A DNA stretch of 64,000 nucleotides from Cupriavidus basilensis (GTDB lineage: Bacteria > Pseudomonadota > Gammaproteobacteria > Burkholderiales > Burkholderiaceae): NCBI RefSeq assembly GCF_008801925.2, contig NZ_CP062803.1:62001-126000 (forward strand), given 5' to 3'. Positions 7,312 to 16,206 of the stretch are shown piece after piece; position 1 is the stretch's first letter; each line of letters begins with the position of its first letter. The notes beneath the pieces were generated by a model. It worked only from the letters and a program-made list of their open reading frames with translations, did not search any database and had not been told where the DNA came from. The translations under genes were made by a program, and so were the position numbers.

Positions 7312-10300
7312 TGAATAAAAACGCCATGCCTCTCGAAGACAACCGCGCACGCCGCACCGCGATCGCCGACCATCATCGCTCCCTGCTGGTGGAAGCCGGC
7401 GCAGGGTCGGGTAAGACTGCCGTGATGGCCGGCCGCATTGCCATGATGCTGGCGGAGGGCATCGCCCCGCGCCACATTGCCGCAGTGACCTTCACCGAGC
7501 TGGCCGCTAGCGAACTGGTGATCCGCGTGCGCGAGTTCGTAGCCGAGCTCAGCGCCGGCCGCATCCCGGCGGAGCTGGACGCCGCGCTGCCGGACGGGCT
7601 GGCCCAGCGGCACCACGCCAACTTGGAGGCCGCCAGCGCCGCCATCGACGAGATCACCTGCTCGACCATCCATGGCTTCTGCCAGCGCCTGATTAAACCG
7701 TATCCGGTAGAAGCCAACATCGATCCCGGTGCTGGCATCATGGACCGCGACCAGGGCGGCATGGCCTTCGACGATATTGTCGAAGACTGGCTGCGCGAAC
7801 AGCTCGACGGCGCGCAGGCAGGACTGCTTGCCGAGCTCGTGCTCCACGATGCGCAGGCGACGGTGGAACTGGTACGCGGCATCGCCGCCACGCTGCGCGT
7901 CCAGCGCCACGCTACCGTTCCGGCTGCACAGCCGCTGCCGCCACTGATCACCGCGTTTCGCCACGCGGCGAATGCGATCGCTGCCTTCCTTGCGGCCACC
8001 GAGGCGAAGGATGGCGATACCGCGGACATGTCCGCTCTGCTGACGGACGCCGCGCAGGCGCTCGCCTTCCCGTACGACGCACAACGGCCTGCCGATCTCG
8101 CGCGCTTGCTGGCGATCCGCCTGCAGCCCGATACCGCGCTGTGCAAGAAGGACGGCGGCTTTCGCTCGTACCGCCGCGCTACCGCGTGGCGCAAGGCGGC
8201 CAGCGCAGCAGGCATGCCTGCTGCGCACGGCAATGCCTTGTGCGAGCAGGCAATGCTGCTCCATGCCGCGTGCGAAGACACCTGGCTGGCACTGCAGCAG
8301 CATATCGCCAGTCACGTGCTGGCGGCGCTTGTCGACGCGGTGCAGCCGGTGCTGGTGCGCTTTCGCGATTACAAGCGCGCCGCCGCGCTGCTCGACTTCG
8401 ACGACCTGATCTTTGCCGCGCGCGATTTGCTGCGCGATCATGACTCGGTGCGGCAGGCACTTGCCTCCCGCTACCGCCACGTGCTGGTGGACGAGTTCCA
8501 GGACACCGATCCGCTGCAGTCCGAGATCTTCTGGCGCCTCTGCGGCGAGCCGCCCGCTGCCGGTGACACCGACTGGACCCGTTTCGCGATCCGACCCGGC
8601 GCGCTGTTCCTGGTGGGCGATCCCAAGCAGGCCATCTACCGCTTCCGTGGCGCCGACGTTGCGGCCTACGTCCAGGCGCGTGGTGCCTTCGCCGCGCAGG
8701 ACCGCGACAGCGTGCTGGCGATCTCCACCAACTTCCGTTCGCGCGCGCCGATCCTGGCGTACGTCAATGCTCGTTTCGAGGCCATCCTGTCCAGCGACGG
8801 CCAGCCGGGCTTCACCGCACTGACACCGTTCCACGCGGCGTCCGACGACAATCCCCGCGTGCTTGCACTAGACGTGCCGGTGACGGGCGAAGATGGCAAG
8901 AGCTCCGCTGAGCAAATGCGCGACGCGGAAGCCAGCGCAGTTGCCGCCATGTGCGCGCGCATGATCGGCAACCATGACATCGTCGATCGCAAGACCGGCG
9001 AACGCCGCCAATGCCGACCCGGCGACATCGCGCTGTTGGCCCCCTCCGGCACCGACCTGTGGCGCTATGAAGCCGCGCTGGAGCGGCGCGGCGTGCCGGT
9101 CGCCACACAGGCCGGCAAGGGCTTCTACCAGCGTCAGGAGATCCAGGACCTGATTGCCCTGACCCGTGTGCTGGCGGACGTGCGCGACACGTTGGCCCTG
9201 GGCGCGCTGCTGCGCGGGCCGCTGGTCGGCCTGACCGAAGAGGCGTTGCTGGATATCGTGTGGCACCTGCCGCGTTCCGAAGACGCACCCGACAGCCTGC
9301 CCGGGCTGGACCTGCGGGTGGAGACGGAGCACCTCCCCCAGGGTCTCGCGCGCGATATCATCGGCAAGTTGCAACTGCTGCGCCGCAAGGCCAACGCCAC
9401 CACACCGTACGACCTCATCTCGCAGGGCATTGACGTGCTGCACGTGCGGGCCGTGCTGCTTGAGCGGCACCACGGGCAGGCCGAACGCGTGCTTGCCAAC
9501 GTCGACCTCTACCTCAACCTGGCCCGGGCCTACGCCGTGCGCGGCCTGCGCGCCTTCGCCGACGCCATGGGCGCCGCGTGGAGCGACGCGACGCGCGCCA
9601 GCGAAGGGCGTCCCGATGCGCAGGAGGAGGCGGTGGCGCTCTACACCATGCACGCCGCCAAGGGGCTGGAGTGGCCCATCGTCGTGCCGGTCAACACCAT
9701 GACCCAGGTGGTCGCCGGTGACAGCACCGTGACCGACCGCTCCAACGGACACTTCTACTGCGCGGCGTACGGCCTCAAGCCCGTGGGCTATGAGGAAGCC
9801 CGCGTAGCCGAGAAGGCCGAGCTCGAGCGCGAGCGCATCCGCCTCTGGTACGTGGCCGCCACACGGGCACGCGAACTGCTGGTGCTGCCCAGGCTCGACG
9901 CCGCTGCCGGCGATAGTGCATGGATCAACCTGCTCGACCTGGCGCTGCCCGCGCTGGACCCGCTCGTGCTGGACGACGTTACCGACGGTACAGTTGCAGG
10001 CGCCATCACCACCGAGAATCAGCAGACCCGGCAGTCGTTCGGCGATGAAGCGCTGGCCATCGCACTTCAGCACAAGCGCCTGGCCTGGCTGGCGCCGAGC
10101 CGCGACGAGAGCGCTGGCGGCCCGTTGATGCAGGAGGAGGTTCCCGCCATCCTGCTCGCACCGGATGACGGAGAGATCGCCGACGTTACCGCCTATCCGG
10201 CGGTGCAAGGCGGACGCGAGCGCGGCTTGGTCATCCACAAGCTGTTCGAAGAGATTCTCTCCGGCGAGACTGGGGAATCGGCCCCGGCGCTCACGGCGCG

Positions 10301-10730
10301 TGCCGCGGATCTCGCGCGCATGCTCGGTTGCGAACCCAATGACGACCCGGCGACTGGCCTGTGTCCTGCGGAAATGGCGGCCAGCGTGCTGCGCACGCTA
10401 GCCCTGCCCGAAATCGCCACGCTGCGGCCTGGCCTGGCGCCGGAGTTGCCGGTCTATGCATCGGTCGTGGTGGAGAATCTGGAAAGCGCGACCATCGGCA
10501 TCGCCGATGCAGTCAGCTTCGCCGCCGACGGGACGCCGGAAGTGATCATCGACTGGAAGAGCGATGTGCGTCCCGATCCAGGCATCCTGGATCACTACCG
10601 TGCGCAAGTGCGCAGTTACCTCGATATGACCGGGGCGCGGCGTGGGCTGATCGTGCTGGTGACGAGCGGGGTGGTGATCCCGGTGGCTCCGAGCTATGTG
10701 CAGCGCGCTGCCGGCGCGGAGCACGCCTAG
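7311..10730 (+). CDS. AddA-like UvrD/RecB helicase-nuclease subunit
   Basis: A 1139-residue superfamily 1 helicase. Seen: motif I AGAGSGKT with Lys35, motif Ia/Ib region (AAVTFTELAASEL), motif II D394-E395 in VDEFQDTD, motif III VGDPKQAIYRFRGAD, and late motifs MHAAKGLEWP and YVAATRAREL. The C-terminal nuclease has His976, Asp1066 and Asp1081-Trp-Lys1083. With the preceding AddB-like protein it should form a helicase-nuclease that processes DNA ends for recombination or degrades foreign DNA. Whether it is the housekeeping recombination enzyme or an extra defence copy cannot be told from the window; its place next to a nuclease/Sir2 operon leaves both open. Confidence 0.9.
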   Translation: MNKNAMPLEDNRARRTAIADHHRSLLVEAGAGSGKTAVMAGRIAMMLAEGIAPRHIAAVTFTELAASELVIRVREFVAELSAGRIPAELDAALPDGLAQRHHANLEAASAAIDEITCSTIHGFCQRLIKPYPVEANIDPGAGIMDRDQGGMAFDDIVEDWLREQLDGAQAGLLAELVLHDAQATVELVRGIAATLRVQRHATVPAAQPLPPLITAFRHAANAIAAFLAATEAKDGDTADMSALLTDAAQALAFPYDAQRPADLARLLAIRLQPDTALCKKDGGFRSYRRATAWRKAASAAGMPAAHGNALCEQAMLLHAACEDTWLALQQHIASHVLAALVDAVQPVLVRFRDYKRAAALLDFDDLIFAARDLLRDHDSVRQALASRYRHVLVDEFQDTDPLQSEIFWRLCGEPPAAGDTDWTRFAIRPGALFLVGDPKQAIYRFRGADVAAYVQARGAFAAQDRDSVLAISTNFRSRAPILAYVNARFEAILSSDGQPGFTALTPFHAASDDNPRVLALDVPVTGEDGKSSAEQMRDAEASAVAAMCARMIGNHDIVDRKTGERRQCRPGDIALLAPSGTDLWRYEAALERRGVPVATQAGKGFYQRQEIQDLIALTRVLADVRDTLALGALLRGPLVGLTEEALLDIVWHLPRSEDAPDSLPGLDLRVETEHLPQGLARDIIGKLQLLRRKANATTPYDLISQGIDVLHVRAVLLERHHGQAERVLANVDLYLNLARAYAVRGLRAFADAMGAAWSDATRASEGRPDAQEEAVALYTMHAAKGLEWPIVVPVNTMTQVVAGDSTVTDRSNGHFYCAAYGLKPVGYEEARVAEKAELERERIRLWYVAATRARELLVLPRLDAAAGDSAWINLLDLALPALDPLVLDDVTDGTVAGAITTENQQTRQSFGDEALAIALQHKRLAWLAPSRDESAGGPLMQEEVPAILLAPDDGEIADVTAYPAVQGGRERGLVIHKLFEEILSGETGESAPALTARAADLARMLGCEPNDDPATGLCPAEMAASVLRTLALPEIATLRPGLAPELPVYASVVVENLESATIGIADAVSFAADGTPEVIIDWKSDVRPDPGILDHYRAQVRSYLDMTGARRGLIVLVTSGVVIPVAPSYVQRAAGAEHA

Positions 10731-10934
10731 GGGGCTGCAGTCGGCAAGTGATATGCGGCTGCGCGCGCGTACCTTGCACCCTCCTCCAGAGGGGTGAACA
10801 GGCGTATCACTGGCACCGATAACCGTCTGGCAATGGTGTGTCGTTGGCCGCCCGCTTGGGGTTGCGCGACAGCCGGTGGGCAGCTATCCCGTACGGCCAT
10901 GCCAGTCGTCCCTCAATAGATACTAGGAGTTAAT

Positions 10935-12227
10935 GTGAACGCATTCATCTGGGCTGGTCTGGCTATCGTCATCGCCGCCGTCGTCGCGACTGTCGTATCG
11001 CGCCGGCGTGCTGGCCAGTCAGCCGACACACCTGTCCCCGTTGCTCAACGTGCGTCCTTGGTCACCATGTCTGGGGAGGCGACTAGCCCTGCGCCGGCGC
11101 AAGTGCAGGAGGAAGAGGACACTGTGGCAATTCTGTTGGGCCCGTCGGCCGCGGAGCCTGTCGTCAGTATTTCGGAATTTCCCGGGAAGCTGCCAAAAGG
11201 CTCGCGGCCGATTGCGGCCGAAGGCACCACGCTCAGTCAGCTCGGCCCGGTCCTCCAGGCCGTGCCCAGCCTGCTGACCTCGCGCGAAGTCGCGCGCGGC
11301 GGCTATATGAAGGTGATCATCGACGGTCCGCTAGTCAAGGCGGCGGACGGCGAGGGATACCGCGCCTTCACCATGGGCGCCAAAGGCATCAAGCAGCAGG
11401 CCAGGCTGCTCGACCCATCCCGTCTGTCGAAGATGGTGAATGCAGCCGCCATCCTGAACATCGCCTCGCTGGTCGTAGCGCAAAAGCACCTCGCCGACAT
11501 CACCAAGAAGCTGGACGACATCAAGCAAGGCGTGGATCGCATCGAGGCTTTCCTGCGCGATGAGCGCAAGTCTTCCATCCTCGGCGCTCTCGACTACCTG
11601 CGCCAGGTCGCACAGGCACTGTTTCAGGGCGAGCTGTCGCCCGCAGTGCGCCAGAAGCTGGAGGACTACGAGGGCCAGCTCCTTGCCACCGAGCGACATC
11701 TCAAGTCCGAACTAACGCGCGAGACACAGGGCATCGAAGCGATCAAGGATCCCGACACCTTTCGCACGAACGGCTTTGTGACAAAGATCCGCGAGCACCA
11801 GGCCTTGCTTGACGGGCTGCATGAACAATGGCTGCTGTGCGTGCGGGCTCGCGTCGCGGGATGGCAGTTGCTGTCGGCCTTCCCCGGAGAGCCGCACATG
11901 AAGCAGGCACGTCTGGACAGCCTCGAGGATTCGGTCGAATCCCTGGTTCGCGTCGGCGGCCTCCTGGATGAGGCGAAGCGACTCATGGAAGCCAAGATCG
12001 AAACGGTGCAGTCGCGGCTCGAGCGCGAATCGACCCTGACGGAGAAGCGCACGAACCTGCGCAAGTGGGTGCAGAACGAACTGGTCGCGGTCGCCGCCGC
12101 CGTGCGCGCGCAGAGCCAGGGTCTTGCCGCTGGCGAGGCCATGCTGCTTGAGCAGCAAAAGCCGACTGTCCTGGCGGTGAAGCTGGACGCCGGCAGGATT
12201 GTAGAGGCGCATCATGTGCCAGCGTAA
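10935..12227 (+). CDS. Membrane-anchored coiled-coil protein, unrecognised
   Basis: A 430-residue protein not matched to a family I know. It starts with a single membrane helix (about residues 4-22, followed by RRR, so the bulk is probably cytoplasmic), then an acidic low-complexity linker (about 45-70). A globular stretch around 85-160 follows, then long amphipathic helices with heptad-like spacing from about 180 to the end (AQKHLADITKKLDDIKQGVD and onward). The start is GTG 10935; an overlapping ATG at 10933 runs straight into TGA. AGGAG at 10925-10929 supports the GTG. About 200 bp without genes precede it, so it probably has its own promoter. It could be a sensor or scaffold of the island. 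Confidence 0.7.
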   Translation: MNAFIWAGLAIVIAAVVATVVSRRRAGQSADTPVPVAQRASLVTMSGEATSPAPAQVQEEEDTVAILLGPSAAEPVVSISEFPGKLPKGSRPIAAEGTTLSQLGPVLQAVPSLLTSREVARGGYMKVIIDGPLVKAADGEGYRAFTMGAKGIKQQARLLDPSRLSKMVNAAAILNIASLVVAQKHLADITKKLDDIKQGVDRIEAFLRDERKSSILGALDYLRQVAQALFQGELSPAVRQKLEDYEGQLLATERHLKSELTRETQGIEAIKDPDTFRTNGFVTKIREHQALLDGLHEQWLLCVRARVAGWQLLSAFPGEPHMKQARLDSLEDSVESLVRVGGLLDEAKRLMEAKIETVQSRLERESTLTEKRTNLRKWVQNELVAVAAAVRAQSQGLAAGEAMLLEQQKPTVLAVKLDAGRIVEAHHVPA

Positions 12228-12300
12228 GCTGTCGGCAGCTTCTTCGCAAACCTAAAATCTTGTAGTCCAGCTAACAACCGCTCCTCGCGAGTACAAAGCA

Positions 12301-12713
12301 ATGCCGCAGAGCATCGAACACATTGATGCAATCGCACGTCGCAAGCATCGCGATGTTCTGTACGCGACCTTCTTCGAGGACGGAGACAGGCAAGCCGCGG
12401 CGACTGACTGGCGTCAGAACAAGCTCGTGAGCACGTCATCGCCTGGCTGACTGCAAGGGACCACGCCTGGGAGCCATGTGGCGAGATTGCCAACGAGCGC
12501 ATTCTCCGCGGTTACCGCGGCTCGATCTACATCGACACGCCGTCCGATCCGGCCGATCTCGCCTACCAGGCGCTCGAGCGTTTTCTTGAGAATCCTGATG
12601 GCAGCATGCGACTGCCAGAGATGAAATTCTGGGCGATATCCCTTGATTTTGCGTTGGGGAACAAGCACCACGATGCCCCTGGCTTCTGGGAGCGGTGGGC
12701 GGAGAATTTTTGA
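12301..12713 (+). pseudogene. Small hypothetical gene broken by a frameshift
   Basis: The first reading frame starts at ATG 12301 (MPQSIEHIDAIARRKHRDVL...) and runs to about codon 42. Sensible protein then continues from about 12429 in another frame (EHVIAWLTARDHAWEPCGEI...) to TGA 12711, ending FWERWAENF. Restoring one base near 12424-12429 gives DWRQNKLREHVIAWL and a continuous protein of about 137 residues. The reality of this full protein is supported by a decayed relative on the other strand at 13065-13475, which matches both halves. The family is unknown to me. The shift could also be a sequencing error. Confidence 0.65.
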
Positions 12714-12744
12714 CAGGGAGGACCCACGGGCAGCGCTTCGCGCT

Positions 12745-12987
12745 TTAGTCGATCACCCAGCCGTCAGCAATCAATTCATCAACGGATGCGTACCTGCGTA
12801 GCTCGCCCGTTGACCTATCTTCCACCGCGTACTCGCCGGCCACAAGATCGTTCAGGGAAACCCTGCCAAATCTTCCATCGCTGTTCTTCAAGGCGACATA
12901 TCCATCAGCCGTGAGCGGCAAAGTCTGCAGCATCGAGCGGGTTTGCTGAATCAATGTCTCGGACCATCCATCGCTTCTCATTCTCAT
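12745..12987 (-). CDS. Small hypothetical protein ending YASVDELIADGWVID
   Basis: About 78-80 residues depending on the start. ATG 12987 has GGAG directly against it; the second in-frame ATG, at 12981, has the same GGAG six bases upstream and is the better start. An open frame extends to 13083 but overlaps the end of the decayed gene upstream. The protein has a Q/R-rich start, a GRFGRVSLNDL segment and an acidic C-terminus. No family recognised. It lies just downstream of the decayed gene at 13065-13475 on the same strand and may have been cotranscribed with it. Confidence 0.5.
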   Translation of the reverse strand: MRMRSDGWSETLIQQTRSMLQTLPLTADGYVALKNSDGRFGRVSLNDLVAGEYAVEDRSTGELRRYASVDELIADGWVID

Positions 12988-13064
12988 CTCCGAATATGCT
13001 TGCCGTTGTTCCGGACGTGGCGACACACGCAAGGCTCCGGAGCCAACCATGCCGTGGCCGCAGG

Positions 13065-13475
13065 TCAAAGATCCTCCGCTCATCGTTTCCAGAAGCCGGG
13101 CTCATCGTGGTGTGCGTTCGTTATCGCCACATCGAGTGACAGCGCACAGAATCGCATCGCTGCCGAACGCGGGCTGCCATCCGAGTTTTCCAGAAATCTA
13201 TCGAGCTCCCCATGCGCCGGATCTGTTTGATCGAAGAGCGTATCAATGTAGATCGAGGAGCGATAGCCCGGGGTGTCGCTCCTCGGCCGCCTCGCCGCAC
13301 GGCGTCCATGCGTAGCCGTTTGCGGCCAACCAGGTGATCACTTTCTCCCGCGTCTTGCTCCCCCGGCTGTCCCTAGTCACATGTAGCCCCGCTCGTCCTC
13401 AAAGAGCGTCATTAACGGCACGTCTCGTTGTTTGTGACTCGCGATTGCGTCAATGTGCCTGATCATTTGCGACAT
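13065..13475 (-). pseudogene. Decayed second copy of the gene at 12301-12713, inverted
   Basis: Read on the minus strand from ATG 13475: MSQMIRHIDAIASHKQRD... stops after about 32 codons. The match resumes in another frame (TREKVITWLAANGYAWTPCGE), then in a third (GYRSSIYIDTLFDQTDPA, GELDRFLENSDG, HHDEPGFWKR), with TGA in place of the Trp codon seen in FWERWAENF of the other copy. Total length is 411 nt against 413 nt for the first copy. At least two frameshifts and one nonsense codon make it clearly non-functional. The region from here to 13765 holds no gene I can support. Confidence 0.7.
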
Positions 13476-13765
13476 AGCGTTGTTACGGTCAGGGTCGAAC
13501 GCAGACGGCGCACCATCGGCGTCTTAGCAGCGATAGAGTTCTCTGTCACAATCCTTCACCGGCCAGGACGGCAAGCCGCGGTGTTCCAGCCTTGCCTGAG
13601 CAAACGGGATGCACGTACAAGCGCCATTCCCATTGAACCCCTAAGCCTGCCGAAGCTGTGCTTGCGAGGCTGGAGAGCAAGTACCGCACTGCGGACAAGA
13701 GCAAGCACCGCTGACGCGGCACACAATCACGCCGCTCACCGGGCAAGACCTGGCATCCACGTTCC

Positions 13766-14125
13766 TCACCGGCCCCCCTTCCTGCACCTGTCGATATGAA
13801 TCTTTCTCAGTTTCGCCGGCGATATCTGCGGCATGTCGTACGCAATGTTGGTCGCCTCGGTGGCGGTGGAGAGAAAGATCGGGTCGCCCCCGCCAACCTG
13901 ACTCAGCTTTGTGAGTACATCTTGCCTGGGCACCCCTGTATCGCGCTGTTGCGCCGCCATGAAAAGGAGGTCGGCTACGCACTGGCAGACCGACATCCTT
14001 TGCGCCTTGCTGACGTCGCTTTGCCGCGCTGGCGTTTGCGCACAGGCTGCGGCAGCGGCAAACAGGGCCGCGACGGACAGGGCAACGGCCGCCATCCTTG
14101 CGGCTAGCACAGCTTGGTGATGCAT
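13766..14125 (-). CDS. Small exported protein
   Basis: A 119-residue protein with an N-terminal signal peptide (hydrophobic stretch about residues 12-27, cleavage likely after ACAQ or nearby). The mature part has a Cys-x-Cys (MSVCQCVADL) and one further Cys near the end (DRCRK), which might form disulfides in the periplasm. A second in-frame ATG at codon 11 would give a shorter signal peptide. No family recognised. It is isolated between the decayed gene pair and the divergent arsR gene. Confidence 0.6.
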   Translation of the reverse strand: MHHQAVLAARMAAVALSVAALFAAAAACAQTPARQSDVSKAQRMSVCQCVADLLFMAAQQRDTGVPRQDVLTKLSQVGGGDPIFLSTATEATNIAYDMPQISPAKLRKIHIDRCRKGGR

Positions 14126-14348
14126 ATTGTTTTGCCCCCTCTTCTGTTGAGGTGGTCGGGTCCTGCCACGCTGGCTCCGCGCTTGTGAAGATTATTCTCT
14201 TGTGCAGGAGGTGATCTGTGTGGCACCGAACCTTCGGCGTCGCTTTCCACGCGCAAGTCCAGCGAAGGCATGGGCATTGCCGAATGCGGCCCGCTGGCCT
14301 TCGTTCTGGCGGAGAATACGCGGTAGCACTACTACCGCGAGCCTTCTG

Positions 14349-14714
14349 ATGGACAGCGAAACCGCCGTAAAAGCCCTGGCCGCGCTGGCGCAGCAATCTC
14401 GCCTGGCGATCTTCCGCCTGCTGGTCCAGGCCGGCCCGGCCGGCATGCATGCCGGGCGGATTGGCGAGGCGCTGGGCCTGCCGCCGGCAACCTTGTCTTT
14501 TCATCTCAAGGAGCTGGCCAATGCCGGGCTGGTCGCGAGCCGGCAGGAGGGCCGGAACGTCATCTACCAGGCGCGCTACGAGCGGATGAACGAGCTGCTT
14601 GGATTCCTGATGGCGCACTGCTGTGAAGGGGATCCGAAGGGCTGCGATGTCCCTTCCTTTGCGTGCAAGCCCAGGCGTGCTGCACGGACAAAGGCGCCGG
14701 CCGGGTCGGAGTGA
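14349..14714 (+). CDS. arsR: ArsR-family metalloregulator
   Basis: A 121-residue winged-helix repressor of the ArsR/SmtB family: KALAALAQQSRLAIFRLLV, the recognition region PPATLSFHLKELANAGLV, and the beta wing SRQEGRNVIYQAR. The C-terminus carries Cys-Cys (MAHCCEGDPKGC), a thiol set that can bind arsenite, as in the second ArsR of this window. ATG 14349 gives the standard family length. The gene converges on the aquaporin-arsC operon, so it may regulate in trans, or may be the leftover regulator of a deleted ars operon. Confidence 0.85.
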   Translation: MDSETAVKALAALAQQSRLAIFRLLVQAGPAGMHAGRIGEALGLPPATLSFHLKELANAGLVASRQEGRNVIYQARYERMNELLGFLMAHCCEGDPKGCDVPSFACKPRRAARTKAPAGSE

Positions 14715-14794
14715 GTTGCGCGGCGAACCGCGCGGACTGTCGAGCCCGCCACGATGGATCTGGCCGGGCAGGTGTCACGTATCGGCGCCTGTGC

Positions 14795-15520
14795 TCAGAC
14801 GCGCTCACCCGTTCCGCGCGCGTCTTCCTGTTGGCCTGAGGCCTCGATCACGTTTGGGTGACCCTGTTCCTGCACGCGTGGCAGCAATGCGGTATGCAGC
14901 AGCAGGCCGATGCAGGCGCCGAGCAGTTCGGCGAGCATGAAGCCGGGCACGCTCGCGGGCGCAATGCCGGCGAAGCTATTGCTGAACATGCGTCCGAAGG
15001 CGGCGGCGGGGTTGGCGAAGGAGGTGGAGGCGGTGAACCAGTAGGCCGCGCCGATGTAGCTTGCCACCATGGCGGGGGCGCGTCCGTTGGGGGCGCGGAG
15101 GATGACCAGGATCAGGCCGGCTGTTGCCACGGTCTCCGCGATCCATTGGCCTGGCCCGCTGCGGATCTTGGCCGAGACCTGCAGGAGGCTCATATCGAAC
15201 ATGGCGTGTGCCAGCCAGGCGCCTAGCACGGCACCGGCCAGCTGGGCGACGATGTAAGGGGCCAGGGCGGACCGGGGTAGCTCGCCCTTCACGGCCATCA
15301 CCAGGCTCACGGCGGGATTGAAATGCGCGCCGCTGATCGGGCCGAAGACCTCGATGAGCACGTACAGGCCGCCTACCGTAGCTAGCGTGTTGGCCAGCAG
15401 GGCAACGGCGATATTGCCGCCGGCCAGGCGCTCGGCCATGATGCCCGAGCCGATCACCACGGCAAGCAGCAAGGCGGTACCGATCACTTCCCCTGCAACC
15501 TGGCGTGGCAGACCGATCAT
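14795..15520 (-). CDS. aqpS: Aquaporin/aquaglyceroporin, probable arsenite channel
   Basis: A 241-residue MIP-family channel with two half-repeats, each carrying an NPA motif (HFNPAVSLV and FANPAAAFGRMFS) and about six membrane helices. Its stop-to-start distance from arsC is only 5 bp and an arsR heads the cluster, so it belongs to the arsenic operon. In Sinorhizobium meliloti an aquaglyceroporin (AqpS) replaces the ArsB/Acr3 pump: arsenate is reduced by ArsC and arsenite leaves through the channel. No arsB or acr3 is present here, which fits that model. Symbol is by analogy. Confidence 0.85.
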   Translation of the reverse strand: MIGLPRQVAGEVIGTALLLAVVIGSGIMAERLAGGNIAVALLANTLATVGGLYVLIEVFGPISGAHFNPAVSLVMAVKGELPRSALAPYIVAQLAGAVLGAWLAHAMFDMSLLQVSAKIRSGPGQWIAETVATAGLILVILRAPNGRAPAMVASYIGAAYWFTASTSFANPAAAFGRMFSNSFAGIAPASVPGFMLAELLGACIGLLLHTALLPRVQEQGHPNVIEASGQQEDARGTGERV

Positions 15521-15525
15521 GGCTG

Positions 15526-16020
15526 TTAGCTCCGCGCGATCTTGGTCAGGGCTTGCTGCAGTTGCGCAGGATCCATGGTTTCAAGCGGCAGCATGAGCAG
15601 TTGCAGCATGCGGTAGCCGATGGCTTGGCGCGTGAGCTCGAACGCAAGGCGCTTTGCATCGTCGCCGCCCTGCGCGTGCGAGGGATCGGCATAGCCCCAG
15701 TGCACCTTGACCGGGCTGCCTGGCCAGTATGGGCAGGCCTCGGCCGCGGCGCTATCGCACACGGTGATCACGATGTCCATCTTGGGGGCATCGTCGCCGA
15801 CGAACTCGTCCCAGCTCTTGCTGCGAACGCCTTCCACACTGACGCCGGCCTGGCTCAGCGCTTCGAGTGCGAACGGGTTGATGCGCCCGCTCGGCGCGCT
15901 GCCGGCGCTATAGGCCCAGACATCCTTGCCGAGCTGCTTTGCCAGATGGTTGAGCATGCCTTCGCTCAACACGCTGCGGGCGGAGTTGTGGGTACAAAGG
16001 ATCAGGACGTTGGTTGTCAT
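15526..16020 (-). CDS. arsC: Arsenate reductase, low-molecular-weight phosphatase type
   Basis: A 164-residue protein with the P-loop C9-x5-R15 (LCTHNSARS) of LMW-phosphatase-type ArsC, and two further cysteines, Cys88 and Cys96, in positions expected for the thiol relay. It reduces arsenate to arsenite in the cytoplasm, normally with thioredoxin or a glutathione-linked partner. ATG 16020 is the family start; the frame upstream only covers the arsI remnant. It is followed after 5 bp by the aquaporin gene. Confidence 0.92.
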   Translation of the reverse strand: MTTNVLILCTHNSARSVLSEGMLNHLAKQLGKDVWAYSAGSAPSGRINPFALEALSQAGVSVEGVRSKSWDEFVGDDAPKMDIVITVCDSAAAEACPYWPGSPVKVHWGYADPSHAQGGDDAKRLAFELTRQAIGYRMLQLLMLPLETMDPAQLQQALTKIARS

Positions 16021-16063
16021 GGGAACCGCCTGGTTGTGGTCAGTTTGCTGTGTTGGGGACCGA

Positions 16064-16162
16064 TCACGTGCTCCGCGTCGGCTCGACCGCGAACGGCTTC
16101 GCGTGGAAGGCGATGTGCTTGCCGAGGTCCTGGACATTGAGGTGGACAGGAAAGCGCTGCAT
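16064..16162 (-). pseudogene. arsI: Remnant of arsI/cadI glyoxalase-fold gene (5' end only)
   Basis: Thirty-two codons starting at ATG 16162: MQRFPVHLNVQDLGKHIAFH and on to AVEPTRST, then TGA at 16064. This closely follows the start of ArsI/CadI-family proteins, whose N-termini read roughly as a M-x-R-x-HVHV-x-V-x-DL-x-x-SIAFY pattern. ArsI is the C-As lyase that demethylates organoarsenicals and usually sits between arsR and arsC, which is exactly the position here. The metal ligands and the rest of the about 150-residue protein are gone, so an internal deletion is likely. Confidence 0.6.
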
Positions 16163-16206
16163 TGGGGTTCCGCTTTCGTTCCCCTTTTCGTTCCCATTTA
16201 GCACGC

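Noticed and set aside
12415..12435. Programmed frameshift as explanation for the broken gene at 12301
   Set aside because: No slippery heptamer or downstream structure is evident, and a second decayed copy lies nearby, so simple decay or a sequencing error is more likely.
13428..13799. Plus-strand open frame of about 120 codons
   Set aside because: Arg/Ala/His-rich low-information protein, antisense in part to the decayed gene copy and reaching into the exported protein gene; no start site or family.
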